From: Hsuehochloa calcarea
Taxonomy: Eukaryota; Streptophyta; Magnoliopsida; Poales; Poaceae
Direction: 5' to 3'
Length of the DNA stretch: 64,000 nt
NCBI GenBank assembly: GCA_036346395.1
Contig: CM070615.1
Coordinates: 23,617,282-23,681,281 of the forward strand
Position numbers and translations under genes: made by a program. The notes under the pieces are model-generated. The model was given only the letters and a program-made list of their open reading frames with translations. It was not told where the DNA came from and did not search any database. Below, in pieces: positions 12,178 through 22,894 of this stretch (positions are counted from its first letter, which is position 1; each line of letters begins with the position of its first letter).

Positions 12178-12358
12178 GGCCACTATCACAGACGGTTTCA
12201 ACCAAGAACCGTCTATGATACGTAGTATATCACAGACGGTTCTATTTACTAACCGTCTATGATATCTTACATATCATAGACGGTTAGTAAATAGAACCGT
12301 TTGTGATAGTGGCCTTCACAGACGGTTCTTAGTTGAAATCGTCTGTGATAGTGGCCCT
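12178..12358. repeat. Long inverted repeat in the mini-CACTA
   Basis: Left arm (about 12178-12265) and right arm (about 12268-12358) pair with few mismatches around a short centre near 12265. The arms contain the TCTATTTACTAACCGTC/GACGGTTAGTAAATAGA blocks. A transcript through this would fold into a hairpin of roughly 85 bp, of the kind that can yield small RNAs. Confidence 0.75.
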
Positions 12359-12526
12359 TGATAGACGGTTTCAATTAAAAACCGTCTGTGTTGAGCCTTA
12401 CCACAGACAGTTCAAAAACCGTCTGTGATAACCAACTGTTATCACAGACATAAAAATTCAAACGGTTCAAAAACCATCTGTGATGACAGTTCCAAACCGT
12501 CTGTGATGTACTTTTGTGTAGTAGTG
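12181..12526. mobile_element. Truncated mini-CACTA element with long inverted repeat
   Basis: The right end (CTTTTGTGTAGTAGTG, ending 12526) is the inverse of CACTACTACACAAAAG, a CACTA terminus, and matches the complete element at 45580-45952. About ten TCACAGACGGTT-like subterminal motifs occur in both orientations. On the left there is only CACTATCACAGACGG, not the full terminus, and the flanks (GGC, TTA) do not match. The element is non-coding and left-truncated or rearranged. Confidence 0.7.
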
Positions 12527-12736
12527 TTAAGCAATGATGGTGTATAATTGTTAGTCCTAAGATCAGCATGGTTTCCTACATGTGTAAGAGTACACTTTGG
12601 GGTTGCAAAAGGCAACTCCGTAACTGGGTAGTCATAAAGGTAGCTTTCGAGTATGCTATGAAACAAGCAGAGGAATGTGACTGGTCAGATATGAGATTTA
12701 TCCCTCCTAACATAACAGAAGAGATGTCTCTAGGCC
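12527..12736 (+). other. LTR-like sequence, left of the TRIM insertion
   Basis: There is no open frame of note. After the TRIM and one AGGCC copy are set aside, the sequence continues directly from 12736 into 13434 (ATGTCTCTAGGCC then CCTCTATGTGG). Its character (AAGGCAACTCCG, then GACTGGTCAGATATGAG) suggests the upstream part of an LTR that ends near 14441. The left boundary is unknown because the mini-CACTA abuts it. Confidence 0.4.
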
Positions 12737-12985
12737 TGTAACACCCTGACCCAAAATCGGCTCAATGCCCAGCCCACCGTGGGGCGGACCCGCCACACAT
12801 AGCACCTCACTTACACTTTCGTCCTCGCTTCGTGTAAAAGGGTTAACCCGGAGGTGCTACGTTTGGATCCAACAGGCATTATATACCACTACAACTCATT
12901 TGAGACAAGCAATATGGGACTAATCCCACCACACAACTCATCATGGGCCATATGGGCCACGCTACAAGCAGGCCGGGGTATTACA
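12737..12985 (-). repeat. TRIM 3' LTR
   Basis: A 249-bp terminal repeat, nearly identical to 13187-13428 apart from a few small differences near its left end. Bounded by TGTAACACC on the left and GGGGTATTACA on the right. Confidence 0.85.
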
Positions 12986-13001
12986 TTCACCCCCCCTTAA
13001 G
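12986..13001 (-). promoter_or_regulatory. TRIM polypurine tract
   Basis: On the minus strand this reads TTAAGGGGGGGTGAA and then TGTAATACC, so a purine run sits directly before the 3' LTR, as expected for plus-strand priming. Confidence 0.8.
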
Positions 13002-13172
13002 GGCTGACGCCCTCGGCAGCATACCGCATACGCGCAAATGCCCGAACCACCCCTCGACACGTCCGTGCGTCGGTCTTGGCACATATGCCATGCCATGTGT
13101 CCACTCCGGGCCACATGTGCCATGCGCCATATGCCCGCGCTTCGCCCCGCACGCCGTCTGCGCAAGGTTGAT

Positions 13173-13183
13173 GCTCGATACCA
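13173..13183 (-). promoter_or_regulatory. TRIM primer binding site (tRNA-iMet type)
   Basis: The plus strand reads GCTCGATACCA. On the minus strand this is TGGTATCGAGC, one base short of the plant tRNA-iMet site TGGTATCAGAGC. It lies within a few bases of the inner edge of the right LTR, the correct place for a minus-strand element. Confidence 0.75.
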
Positions 13184-13186
13184 TCT

Positions 13187-13428
13187 CGTAACACCGACCC
13201 AAAATCGGCTCAATGCCCAACCAGGTAGGCGGACCGCACACATAGCACCTCACTTACACTTTCGTCCTCGCTTCGTGTAAAAGGGTTAACCCGGAGGTGC
13301 TACGTTTGGATCCAACAGGCATTATATACCACTACAACTCATTTGAGACAAGCAATATGGGACTAATCCCACCACACAACTCATCATGGGCCACATGGGC
13401 CACGCTACAAGCAGGCCGGGGTATTACA
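13187..13428 (-). repeat. TRIM 5' LTR
   Basis: About 242 bp, direct repeat of 12737-12985. The plus-strand left edge is CGTAACACCGACCC where the other copy has TGTAACACCCTGACCC, so the terminal TG is changed and two bases are missing. It ends TATTACA before the TSD. Confidence 0.8.
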
Positions 13429-13433
13429 AGGCC

Positions 13434-14441
13434 CCTCTATGTGGTCAGATAAAAAAAGTGCATGGTCATGCCACTGCTTGTCGAAGAGTTCGACCACATG
13501 AAGTTATCTGATACTAGATCGAGAACGTATTGAATAGTCCGCAGATGACATAATATCTCACCTGGATCTCAACCAGACTAGTTGTATGGAGATACGAGCT
13601 GGTTGTAGACTGGTCGAACATGCTCACAAAGTGGTCGAAATATAGATGTAAGGAGTTACAAACTAGTTGAAACCAAATATGAGTTGGTCGTATAGAGATA
13701 TGAGCTGGTCGTTATTGATAAGGACCTGGTCGTAGATCATATTGCATTAAGGTTCGTCTAATATAATTCATATGTATTTGGGAATCGTTATGTCCTACTA
13801 GGTACCACTAACGACTAGTGGTTGAAAAAGGTTTCCGAGTCATAACTGAACTACGCATGAACCTACAGGGTCACATCCTTAACGGGTTGGAACAAACTAG
13901 TACAGATACGATTCATCGAATGTGTTCGGATAGGATACGTCACGGGCAATATATAAGGAGATGCTTAAGGCTATGGGGAGACAGGCGTAACAGACAACAT
14001 GTGAGTTGCTACAAACCCTAGCAGCCATCTTCTTGAGAGAGTCCTCCTGTGCAACTTGGTGCTAGCACACCAGTGTAGGGCATTCCTGCCCTGGACATGT
14101 GGGTACCGTAGAGGCGCTTGTACAGTTGCTGTTGCGCTTGAGGACTATATGCAACTTTGCATGGAAAGCAATCGGTTCCTGGAGCAGATGATCGGCAACG
14201 AGGACGCTGGACGATCGACTATGAGGAGACGATCAACTATGAGTACAATCGACCACGGTAGAAGATCGACTACGACCACTACTTCGATGTGCTCTTCGTT
14301 GGACCAAGCTGCTCGAACTCTTCGTCCTCTGCATTGCGCGTCTGGTGGTAACAATTTATGATCTCTTGCTTGCCTGACATCCTAGTTTACATAGTAGAAT
14401 TTTTGAATTGTCAGCTAGCATAGCCTACCCATATCCCAACA
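13434..14441 (+). other. LTR-like sequence ending before a primer site
   Basis: No gene is seen. Repeated CTGGTCGTA/GTGGTCGAA motifs occupy 13590-13740. Further right, ATATAAGGAG at 13950-13959 is a possible TATA element, and the segment ends CATATCCCAACA. The next bases form a tRNA primer site, so this is likely the 3' part of an LTR of an old plus-strand element, broken by the TRIM. Short open frames (13818-14021, 14056-14361) have no known motif. Confidence 0.45.
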
Positions 14442-14442
14442 G

Positions 14443-14454
14443 TGGTATCAAAGT
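14443..14454 (+). promoter_or_regulatory. Primer binding site candidate
   Basis: TGGTATCAAAGT follows CCCAACA and one spacer base. It differs from the tRNA-iMet complement TGGTATCAGAGC at two positions. It supports an LTR boundary at about 14441. Confidence 0.5.
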
Positions 14455-15661
14455 CATCCTGCATAGTTTTTGATCTAGATTGGTCGCATATGCTGGATAT
14501 GTGGCAGTAGTAGATTGGATCTATTACTGGTTTAGTCCGGTAACCTAGATCGGTTCATTTGGGTGGAGCGATCTAGGCACTGGTCGATGAGATTGATCGG
14601 GTTTCGGTGCTAGTAGATGGGTTTGAGAAGAGGTATAGGTTGAGAGCATCGGATGATTTACTCGACTTGTTTACGACTACCTTGCATTAAACTCCTACCC
14701 GTCGGAATTCCATCATCGGAGTATGTCGTAGTGTGTGGTCGTATCAAGGCAGTGATCAGATTGGATCAGAATAGGGTTAATATGATTCATTTGATGATTT
14801 CCAAGGCTCGATTACGTGAATAAGATTCATGTCTCAATTTTTTTGAGAGCGCTGCCCTTGACCAGCGAGGGGCGCTACCCCTTCGAACTTTGCCCACTAA
14901 CCGGCTAGCAGGACCGCTGTGGTTGTTGCCGCGTTATATGGTATTATGTGCTCATGTCACCTGATAGAATTGGATTCTATGCATAACACGTTTTTGCAGG
15001 GATTGATGTGAATAGTACGGCCCATTGTGTATGTTAGAATACATTTTTTGGGATTTTTCAAATTTACAAAAGTAGTGCAAAAATCAATTGTAAAACAAGA
15101 TTTTTCAGAGATAGTAACATAATTAAAACATATCCTACAATAAATTATAGTAATAGATGAATCCAACAAAATTTCTTTCACATCATTCGGAATTACAGAG
15201 AAATACATATGCATTTTTGAAATTAACCGCATTTTTAGTACAATAATAATACTAAACTGAAAGTAATTTTGTTAACACTATTTTCTTTGATAGAATCATG
15301 ATCCAAACCATTTTTATCTTAAATTAAATTTAAAAAGGAAGCTAACATAATTTGAATCATCAAATTTGGAGTTAAAATGAATTACTTATGCAATTTTGAA
15401 GTTTAACCAATTTTCAGTACACAAATAATCCATTTCGGAATTTATAAAAGCATTTAAACCTTTTTATACCAAGATTGAAACCAGCCATAGTCACTGACCA
15501 GCGGGCCCTCAGCAACAGTGTCCTTTTTCTTTTAAAATAGGGAATTAAAATGCTACTGACAGATGGGATCGACTTGTCGTTGAGACGGTCTACAACACAA
15601 TGCGTGGACCCTTGGTCCACGGCCTGGTTCACTAGACCATGGACCATCGCGAAGGATACTG
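14455..15661. other. Unassigned noncoding DNA
   Basis: No credible coding region is present. The first part would be the leader of the element whose primer site is at 14443. From 14950 to 15480 the sequence is AT-rich, then it becomes mixed with GGTCCACGGCC/TGGACCAT short inverted motifs at 15600-15645. Its right edge is the target of the solo LTR at 15662, and sequence continues past it at 17162. Confidence 0.4.
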
Positions 15662-17161
15662 TGCAATTAATTTATCGAGCCCGCATGCCATGCTCCTAAT
15701 ACTCCTTTAATTCTGAGTTAATTAATGCTAATCATTAATTAAAACCTAATGACCGTGATTTGGCTAATTAACCACATGCTACAATGCTGGTCCATTTTCG
15801 ACAACGCAAAGCACGCTCAGGCACTAGAGTATACAAGTAGCGTACCAGAGGCGAGAGGTAGGACTGGGGTGTCCGGAGATGAGCTAGCGGCGATGGACCG
15901 TCGCAGCCACAGCACTTCACCTAGGAGACGACACCCTGGGCAAAGATAGGAGCAAATAATGGTATGGGCAGCTCCAGTGAGTCCATAAGATGGCGAGAGA
16001 GCAAGGAATTGGAAAGGGGAGCTCCTCACCGGAGTTGAGCACAAAGAAGACGGTTTGCGGCCGAAGTGAAGAAAAATCCAATTCTGGTGATCCCTGAGGA
16101 GGAACAAAGAAATTGGGTTAGGGGAATTAATGCCTGAGCCCTAGAACACATGCTGACACGAGCAGGCGAAAGATAGCGGCACTAGAATGTTGACAATGTG
16201 GTAGCGGGATCGCGGCCATGCTCCAGAGCTTGAGCTCCAATCCGCTTAGGCTCGGTGGAGGAACGAGAGGGGCGAAGAGAGAACTAGGGAGTGTCTCCGG
16301 GTTGCGAAAAGGAAGAATGGAGAAGCTCCTGGGGCTTTTATAGCTGGAGGCGACGGAGAGAGCGAGGAGGAGCTGGCAGAGAAGAGCTTGGTCCATGGAC
16401 TGCCACAACTGACCGTGAGGGGATGGAGAGGTGATAGGAGCAGGTGTAGGTGCGAAACCATGAGACAAACCACTGGTGAGCGTCGCGACCCGTGGGCATG
16501 GCCATTGGGATGACGCGGTGACGATGACGCCATGGCGTCGTCCGTACGCGAGCTGGCGAGGAGCACGCGCGACGTGGAGACGAAGGTTTGTCGATGGGCC
16601 CGCTTGTTAGCAACACCAGGTGAGAGCGGCTGGGTCATTAGGTTAGGTGGTTCGATCGAGTCAAGTCGGCTCGGTCGGACCAGAGGTCGGGTCAAGTCGG
16701 AGGATCAGTAGCTAGGTCTGATTTTTGAAAAACAAATTGAGATGGTTTGGGAATTTTTAGGGGTACTTTTTTTACTCCAAAAATTCTAAAAAAAAATTCA
16801 TGCACTGCATTTTTCTCTAGAAAAATTACAAGTTGCTGCCCTAGGGGTTTGACTAAGGGACCAACTGGTTTGACTAGCAATTTTAAAAAAGCAAATAAAA
16901 TCTAAAAATTATGATATTTTCAGAGGAGTTACTAATACGTTCTAGAACCAAGGAAAAATATTTTCAGAGGATGTTCACAAAATTTGGTTAAAATTCTCAA
17001 AGGATTATGGTTCTAGTCAATTGAAGCAATAAGTTTTTGAAATCAACAAAACCAAAGAAAGAAATTCCAGAAAATTTAAATAACAACAAGATGCATCAAA
17101 AGTTTTAAATTAGTCTCATTTTCATACATTTGAAACACAAACCCAGTTTTAGGATGTTATA
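15662..17161 (-). mobile_element. Solo LTR related to element D
   Basis: TSD TACTG occurs at 15657-15661 and 17162-17166. On the minus strand the LTR starts TATAACATCCTAAAACTGGG and then GTTTGTGTTTCAAATGTA. This matches the start of element D's LTR (TGTAACATCCCAAATTGGG, GTTTGTGTTTCAAATGTA) except that the expected TG is TA. The other end is TGCAATTAATT on the plus strand. About 1.5 kb with a GC-rich middle (15850-16700). Frames of 90-150 codons there are unlike any family I know and are taken as chance. Confidence 0.65.
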
Positions 17162-17256
17162 TACTGATCGGAGAATACATAAAAGATGAAGAAAAAAGTT
17201 GTTATTTACCTTGAGCCTCGCAATTCTCTCTTCTTCAGAGACAATAGCCAAGATGA
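17162..17256. other. Short flank between solo LTR and element A
   Basis: About 95 bases continue the sequence interrupted at 15661. They carry no feature. They may continue into 43886 on the far side of element A. Confidence 0.4.
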
Positions 17257-18139
17257 TGATGAGGACATCACTTCTACTGATATGAACACTCCTCTTCCTA
17301 CTGCATTGAATGATGTGCAAGGTCCAATTACTCGGGCATATGCTCGTCAACTTATTTATCAGGTAAATTCATTTATAGGGTGGAGTGTATTATTTGAGAA
17401 CTCTATGATGCTGCCTAACAGAGATGATTTACTTGTACTTAGGAATCTAAGACTACGACCAGTTCAAGAAGGTCTACGACCAGTTTTGCAGGGTCTACGA
17501 CCACTTCAAGAAGGCCTACGACCAGTTCCACCTGTACTCGGCGAACCCAGTACTCGTCGGACACAATCTACGACGAGAGATAGTATGGACTCCTCAAGAC
17601 CACCCCAGGACCTGTCCTACGACTAGGTCTTCGACCAGAGATACCCAACCTGAATAGTGAATAAGGTGTTGCGTCACCGTTTTGGCCTAATAGGGCCTTG
17701 TAAGCGTGTCGAGGTCGGAGTCCAGGTTGTGTACGCCTCTTCCCACGGCCGCACAACCCTAGGTTGACCTCCTCACGTCCCCCTATATATATATAGTAGC
17801 CGTCATAGTTTAACATGGGTTTTTCTTTGAGATTATTCTACTTAGCAGTCTCGCCGCACGTTTGGTTGAGGAACCCCACATTGTGAGCTTCATCTATATT
17901 CGTAATACAATATCAGATTGCATCTTCTACTTTCTTGCTTGTGTTCTCGATTCGCATGCAGGAGATAGCCTTCTTGGCGAGGTCAACCGCGTTCGGCACG
18001 GTTGATAATCATCGGAGCAGTGGTGTAGTGATTGCGAGGGGTTTGATCTGTTTTGGTCAAAGCCTTCGGATCATCAACGTCGAGTTCTCCACAATCGACT
18101 TATCAGTACCTTTCGGAAGATCGGGCCACCGTCACATCA
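17257..18139 (+). repeat. Element A 5' LTR
   Basis: 883 bp, homologous over its length to 43026-43885. It holds a copy of the pol C-terminal coding sequence (frame 17186-17626), which is LTR duplication and not a separate gene. CCCTATATATATATAG near 17780-17795 is a plausible TATA region. It ends GTCACATCA directly before the primer site. Confidence 0.85.
17453..17536 (+). repeat. 21-bp minisatellite in element A LTR
   Basis: Four 21-bp units begin CTACGACCA (17453, 17474, 17495, 17516). In the pol frame they encode a seven-residue repeat of the form LRPVQEG. The 3' LTR has only one clear unit and a second degenerate one at 43227-43265, so copy number differs between the two LTRs. Confidence 0.85.
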
Positions 18140-18141
18140 GT

Positions 18142-18153
18142 TAATATCAGAGC
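18142..18153 (+). promoter_or_regulatory. Element A primer binding site
   Basis: TAATATCAGAGC follows the 5' LTR by two bases and matches the tRNA-iMet complement TGGTATCAGAGC except at positions 2 and 3. The two mismatches are G-to-A changes. Confidence 0.7.
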
Positions 18154-19139
18154 ATAAGTTGCCCATTAGGTAATCACAATTTTTTTCATCGCCCTAAAGC
18201 TCCAGAAAATTGCCCAACAAAATATTTTTGTTCGTCGTGTTCTTACGCTGTCCCATCACCCAGTGTGCCTTTGCAATTTTCGTTCTTTGTTTCACGTTGT
18301 TGAATTGGTGTCCTTTGTCTAAGTCATGTTCTTGGTTTCTAGTCAACACCGTCGCCCTCCGTGCCACCATCCATCCTAGCCGCGCCACCACCTATTCGAA
18401 CAACCCCCCCTTTCGACCACCTCCTCATGTTCGACCACCTAGTCGGATTCGACCACCCACTCGGGTTCGACCATCTACTCGTTTCTGCCCCGACCACCCT
18501 ATTTATTTCTTGTTGCTCTCGGACACCACACACTCATCATATCATGCCTGCCACACAAAGTCCGAGAAGAATTTCCTTAGCCGAACAAAGCTAACCAAAG
18601 TTCAGAGATAGAGAGAGAGAAAGTATTTTTTAATTACCTGTATACCCCTTCCTTCTACAAAAAGTTTGTGACCCATATATATCCATAGACCCAGAAGAGG
18701 GTTTTTGAATATTTTGATTCAATGTCACATTCGCAAAAAAAAGAGGAACCCTAGGTTGGGTTTCGGCAGCCAAAAAAAAGGGAACCCTAAGTTGGGTTTC
18801 AGCAGTCAAAAAAAAGAGAGAAGAAGAAGAAAATCGACCACCCCCAGTTGGTCTACGACCACTCCCAGCCTTGCATCCCTTGAATGCTTTGTATCTAGTC
18901 CTTGTTATCGATAAGTGTTGTGCTAGGGCTAGGGACACTTTTTAGACCAGCAACCGTGACAGGTACTTTGGACCCTTATTCAACTTTGCTAATCAGGTTA
19001 CGGTTTTTGCTACTCCTTGCTACATAATATGCCTTCCGAGCTCCACCTACTCTTGATCAGAACAGGTCCCTTCTTGCAATCATACCAACTCTCGACACGG
19101 TATCACGAACCAGCCACTGGTCGTACCACCTGCTACGTT
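18154..19139 (+). other. Element A leader with missing gag N-terminal region
   Basis: The related element B encodes about 290 Gag residues before the block that element A starts with at 19140. Here I see no such coding. Instead there are short frames, repeated TTCGACCACC motifs (18410-18480) and a purine run (18800-18835). Either gag's N-terminal part was deleted and replaced or it is too decayed to recognise. Confidence 0.5.
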
Positions 19140-19616
19140 GTAGTGTTGTTGAGGATGAGGAGGATAAGATGGCTCATTTTTATGGTGGTTTAAGGCGTGA
19201 GATTCAGGACATAGTTGATTACAAAGACTATAATGATATTAATAGGTCATTCCAGCTTGCTTGTTTGGCAGAAAAGGAATTGCAGGGTAGACAACAAAAG
19301 ACTAGGAGCAACTTTGGTAGTACGTCTACATCGAGATCAACGCCGGGACAAACCAAGACAGCCCCACCTCCTGCTCTTCGGTCTGCTGCCCACTGTGTCA
19401 GTAGGGCGAGTTCAGCAGCACCCTCTCCACCGTCACGCGCATTCGAGACGACCAAATCTACTAGTGTGCAGGCACCAGCGCAGAGCTCTTCATCGGTTGT
19501 TTCCACATGTCGTACAACAGGAATTGTGTGCCACCGTTGTAAAAGAATGGACCACTTCATGAGAGATTGCCCAAGTCTGCGAGCGTACATTGCGACAGAA
19601 GATGGTGGTTACGTAA
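19140..19616 (+). pseudogene. Element A gag (C-terminal part with zinc knuckle)
   Basis: The frame opens with EDEEDKMAHFYGGLRREIQD, collinear with element B's Gag, then a serine/proline/alanine-rich linker and the CCHC knuckle CHRCKRMDHFMRDC, then ATEDGGYV. The methionine at 19169 is internal and not the true start. The frame is cut at 19616 by a solo LTR and resumes at 22895 with a one-base shift (EDEYVLTANLASNDDE). Gag would form the particle that packages RNA; this copy lacks the N-terminal capsid part. Confidence 0.8.
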
Positions 19617-22600
19617 TGTCGGGACCCAAATATGCAAATCTGGACCCTCTGTGTATTCTGCACTAGTCCAGGATCACGCTAGTGCACACAGTGTCAACAT
19701 CGATGAAACATCACATCCATACAACGAATATATAAGAATAAACGAGTACTTTGAATAACAAATAACTGTTTGGACCTTACGGTCGAGTTTTACATTTATT
19801 AAGCCATGCAAGGCTGACAATAAAGAATAAACTGCAGCGGAAACGAAATAACTCGGTGGGCTCCCATCAATTTACCACGAACAACCGATCGATCAAGACC
19901 CTAACGATCAACCTTCGTAGAACTCTTCTTCAAAAGCAGGTGACGACTCCTCCACCTCTGTTGATTGGTTTAGCAAGAGCGAGTACACACCGTACTCGCA
20001 AGTCATACCACAGAATGCATTTATACATGATGGCTTATTCCAAAGGAATGGCTTCTATGGTTATTTTGCAGAAATGCGACATTTGCAATTGAATACAAAT
20101 AATAGATTGAAAGCATAATTCAAAACAAATAGACAATAATAAATTAACCATTGATTTCACAAGGGACACACAGTCTAATCAAGTTATTCACACAGCTGCA
20201 CAAGTTATCTCACACAGCTGACCCTTCCCAATTTGTTTTATGAAAATCTACCACTCGTGTGAAATTCCCGAGCATGTCCATAACCGAGGACACGGCTATT
20301 CGAATAGATTGGTTTAACACTCTGCAGAGGTTGTACACTTTACCCACACGATACAATCAGTGTAGCTAGCACTGACCATAACAAAACCTTTCAGAGATTT
20401 CATCTCAAACAATGACACTCCCGATGTGCTTTCCTGCCGTCCAATTTGTACACACAGCCCTTGGAACGACACACACCGTTGGGCGTGGATGCAATAACTG
20501 TCCCGCGATGTGACATATCACACCTCCAGCCCATCACACAGCTTAAATACAACCTGAGTTGTCAATGTCAAGACTCCATAACTTACTAAGTCAGGCCCAG
20601 CCCATACTAGGCATGTGGTCGTACAGTAAGGCCCAGTTCAATGGCACACAAAGTTATGTCCTTAATTGACCAAGGCAAGACTTCCAGTTTTAACCCAAAT
20701 CACAAAGTTTAAAACGCACAGTTCCACTATTCACACAGATCCACCACTTGCCTCAGTCTAAATCTTTTCCCACCCTGTTGATTAAGTGCAACACATGCCA
20801 TCACGAGTAACACACACAACACACACAGTTTCTCCACACAGTTCCATAATCACTTAGTCAAATTTATAATTGCAACTCACATGAAATGATGACTCGTGGC
20901 ATGGCTAAGCAAACTACTCGTATCTAACCAACCCACGTTGGTGCTACGATAATACCAACTAATAATTAACCAACCCAGGGTGACAAAATATCATGGCATA
21001 CAATAGACAAGGTGGTATAACAAATTGGATTAATAACTATCCCAAAAGCATTTAAATAAATACTTGAAATAGAATGCAATACATTGAAACAAAGTATTTT
21101 GAAAACTGGGTTCAATATGATCAACGGTATAACTTGCGTTGGAATAGATCTAGATATTGGTCTTGGTCTTGAGGAGGTGCTCCTTCTTCAGCAAAATTTC
21201 CCGAAGTATCGACGTCTACTCGCAAACGAGACAAAACAAATAAAAACAAATAAATAATAGAGGAAAAACCAACCCCAAAAATCAAATAAAATTCACCATT
21301 AAATATATCTTGATTTTATATGAATTTACAAATTTGAATGGGCTCAATCGGAGTTCGGATGCAAAAGATCTGAGCTTTGGAAGTTTGAAAATTAAATAAA
21401 ACCCTAATTTGGATTTTATTGAATTTCCCGAATTATTTTTATAAAGGAAAATCAGATTATTGCACAATACTTGCGTCAGCCGAGAATTTCCAGAAAAAGA
21501 AATAGATTTAAAAAGAAATCTGACATGTGGGCCCCACATGTCAGTCTCGGGGTTCACGGTGGACCGAGTGCACCGAACCGAGGGAGATCTGGCGCGGTGG
21601 ATAGAGCCACGCATGCATGTGCTGGCGCTGATCTGGCGCCACGCGGCTGCCACACCAGCACCGAAGCTGACGCTGGCGCTAAGCTAGACGACAACGGCGG
21701 TGGTGGCGCTCGGGACCCGATGGTCACCGGCGAACGGCGGCGACTCGCCGGCAGTGGAGGGTACCAGATTGTTCCCCGTGCTATTGCGCACTCAGGGGTG
21801 ACCTTACCGTGCGAGCAGCAACGGTGGCGGCCGGCGGCGAGGAAGAAGCGGTGGAGCTTGGGTTTTGTCGGGAGGTTGCTCCGGCGATGCTCCAGCGACG
21901 AGGAGGGGCGCATGGGGTAGCCTGGGACTTGCTGATCACGGTGGTGCAGTCGGTGGAGCAAGGGCGACAACGACGGCGGTGCAATTCACCGGAGAAGAAG
22001 CTTGGCCGAAAACCCTAATTCTTGGATGGCGGCGGCGCTAGAGCAATCAGGGAGATGAGGGTGGTGGCTCTGGGTTGAGGCGGACTAGGCGATCCTAAGG
22101 GAGGTATTTATAGGCCCGGGGGACGCCGGAATTGGAAATCCCCAATTCGGGTCCGAAACGGCCGGGTTTTGAAATCCTTGATTCTCGGAGATTGAGAGGG
22201 ATTCGGGGTTTGATTCGATTTGGAACAGATAAGAAATCAACAGAGATACGATTTGGTGGGGTCGGCGCGAAGAATCAGCAACCGAATCGGTTTTGTCGGA
22301 CAAAGCTCGGAGCTCCAGCAATGGCGGCGAAGCGCGGGCGCGAGGAAGAAGAAGGCGCGGAGACGACGACCCTGTGGCGGTCCCACTGGCAGGCAATGAG
22401 GCGCGGCGAAGCGGCGAGATCGTGGCCGGCCACGCGGCGAACATCCAACAGAGGAAGGCGGGGTTGAGCGCGTGCGTCCGATCAAAAACGAGGGGCACGC
22501 GTCAAGCATCCAACGGACGAGGGCGCGGCCGGGGCGAGATGGGCTGGCGCACGACTGGAATAGTGTTGGGCTTCGGCCCAGCACTGTTCCGAAGGATTTG

Positions 22601-22889
22601 AAAAGATTTTTCTTTTTTAATAAATCCAGAAAATGCAAATAGCAATTAGAAAATAGCAAATGATCTTGGAAAAATTCTAGAAAATTCTATAAAATATATC
22701 CAAGCATATAGAATCTAAATAAAATAGTTTTGATAATTGTTCATGTTGGGATTAACCGTATTAATATGTTTTGTTATTCAAAGTCCAATATTAAGCTTTT
22801 GAATTAATAATCAAATAAATCCTAATGGTGAATTTTCTCACTATAACTATTTAAAGGATTTTCAAAACTCTGAAAATTGGGATGTTACA
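19617..22889 (-). mobile_element. 3.27-kb solo LTR inside element A gag
   Basis: TSD CGTAA at 19612-19616 and 22890-22894. The plus strand starts TGTCGGGACCC and ends TTGGGATGTTACA; read on the minus strand it begins TGTAACATCCCAATTTTC, like the LTR starts of element D, so minus is the likely orientation. I found no primer site, internal repeat or pol motif, so it is a solo LTR. The right part (21480-22560) is GC-rich with many overlapping chance frames; 19800-21460 is AT-rich and empty of genes. Confidence 0.8.
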
Positions 22890-22894
22890 CGTAA

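Larger units (their letters stand above)
12737..13428 (-). mobile_element. TRIM-like miniature LTR retrotransposon
   Basis: This is a complete 692-bp element with TSD AGGCC at 12732-12736 and 13429-13433. It has two direct terminal repeats of about 245 bp (12737-12985 and 13187-13428) and a non-coding interior of about 200 bp. Orientation is minus: the interior next to the right repeat holds a primer site, and next to the left repeat a polypurine tract. On the minus strand the repeats begin TGTAATACCCCGG and end GGTGTTAC(A/G). Size and layout match TRIM elements, which depend on proteins made by autonomous elements. Open frames of 60-90 codons on both strands have no known motif and overlap the repeats, so I treat them as chance. 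Confidence 0.85.

Noticed and set aside
12962..13280. Six overlapping frames of 65-93 codons
   Set aside because: They overlap the TRIM LTR and primer site on both strands, and TRIM elements are non-coding.
15817..16695. Frames of 90-150 codons on both strands
   Set aside because: They lie within the GC-rich part of a solo LTR, overlap each other on both strands and match no family I know.
17186..17626. 146-codon frame resembling a protein with heptad repeats
   Set aside because: It is the LTR copy of element A's pol C-terminus plus 5' flank; not an independent gene.
21471..22659. Many 100-150-codon frames on both strands
   Set aside because: GC-rich portion of the 3.27-kb solo LTR; no conserved motif, and frames overlap on opposite strands.
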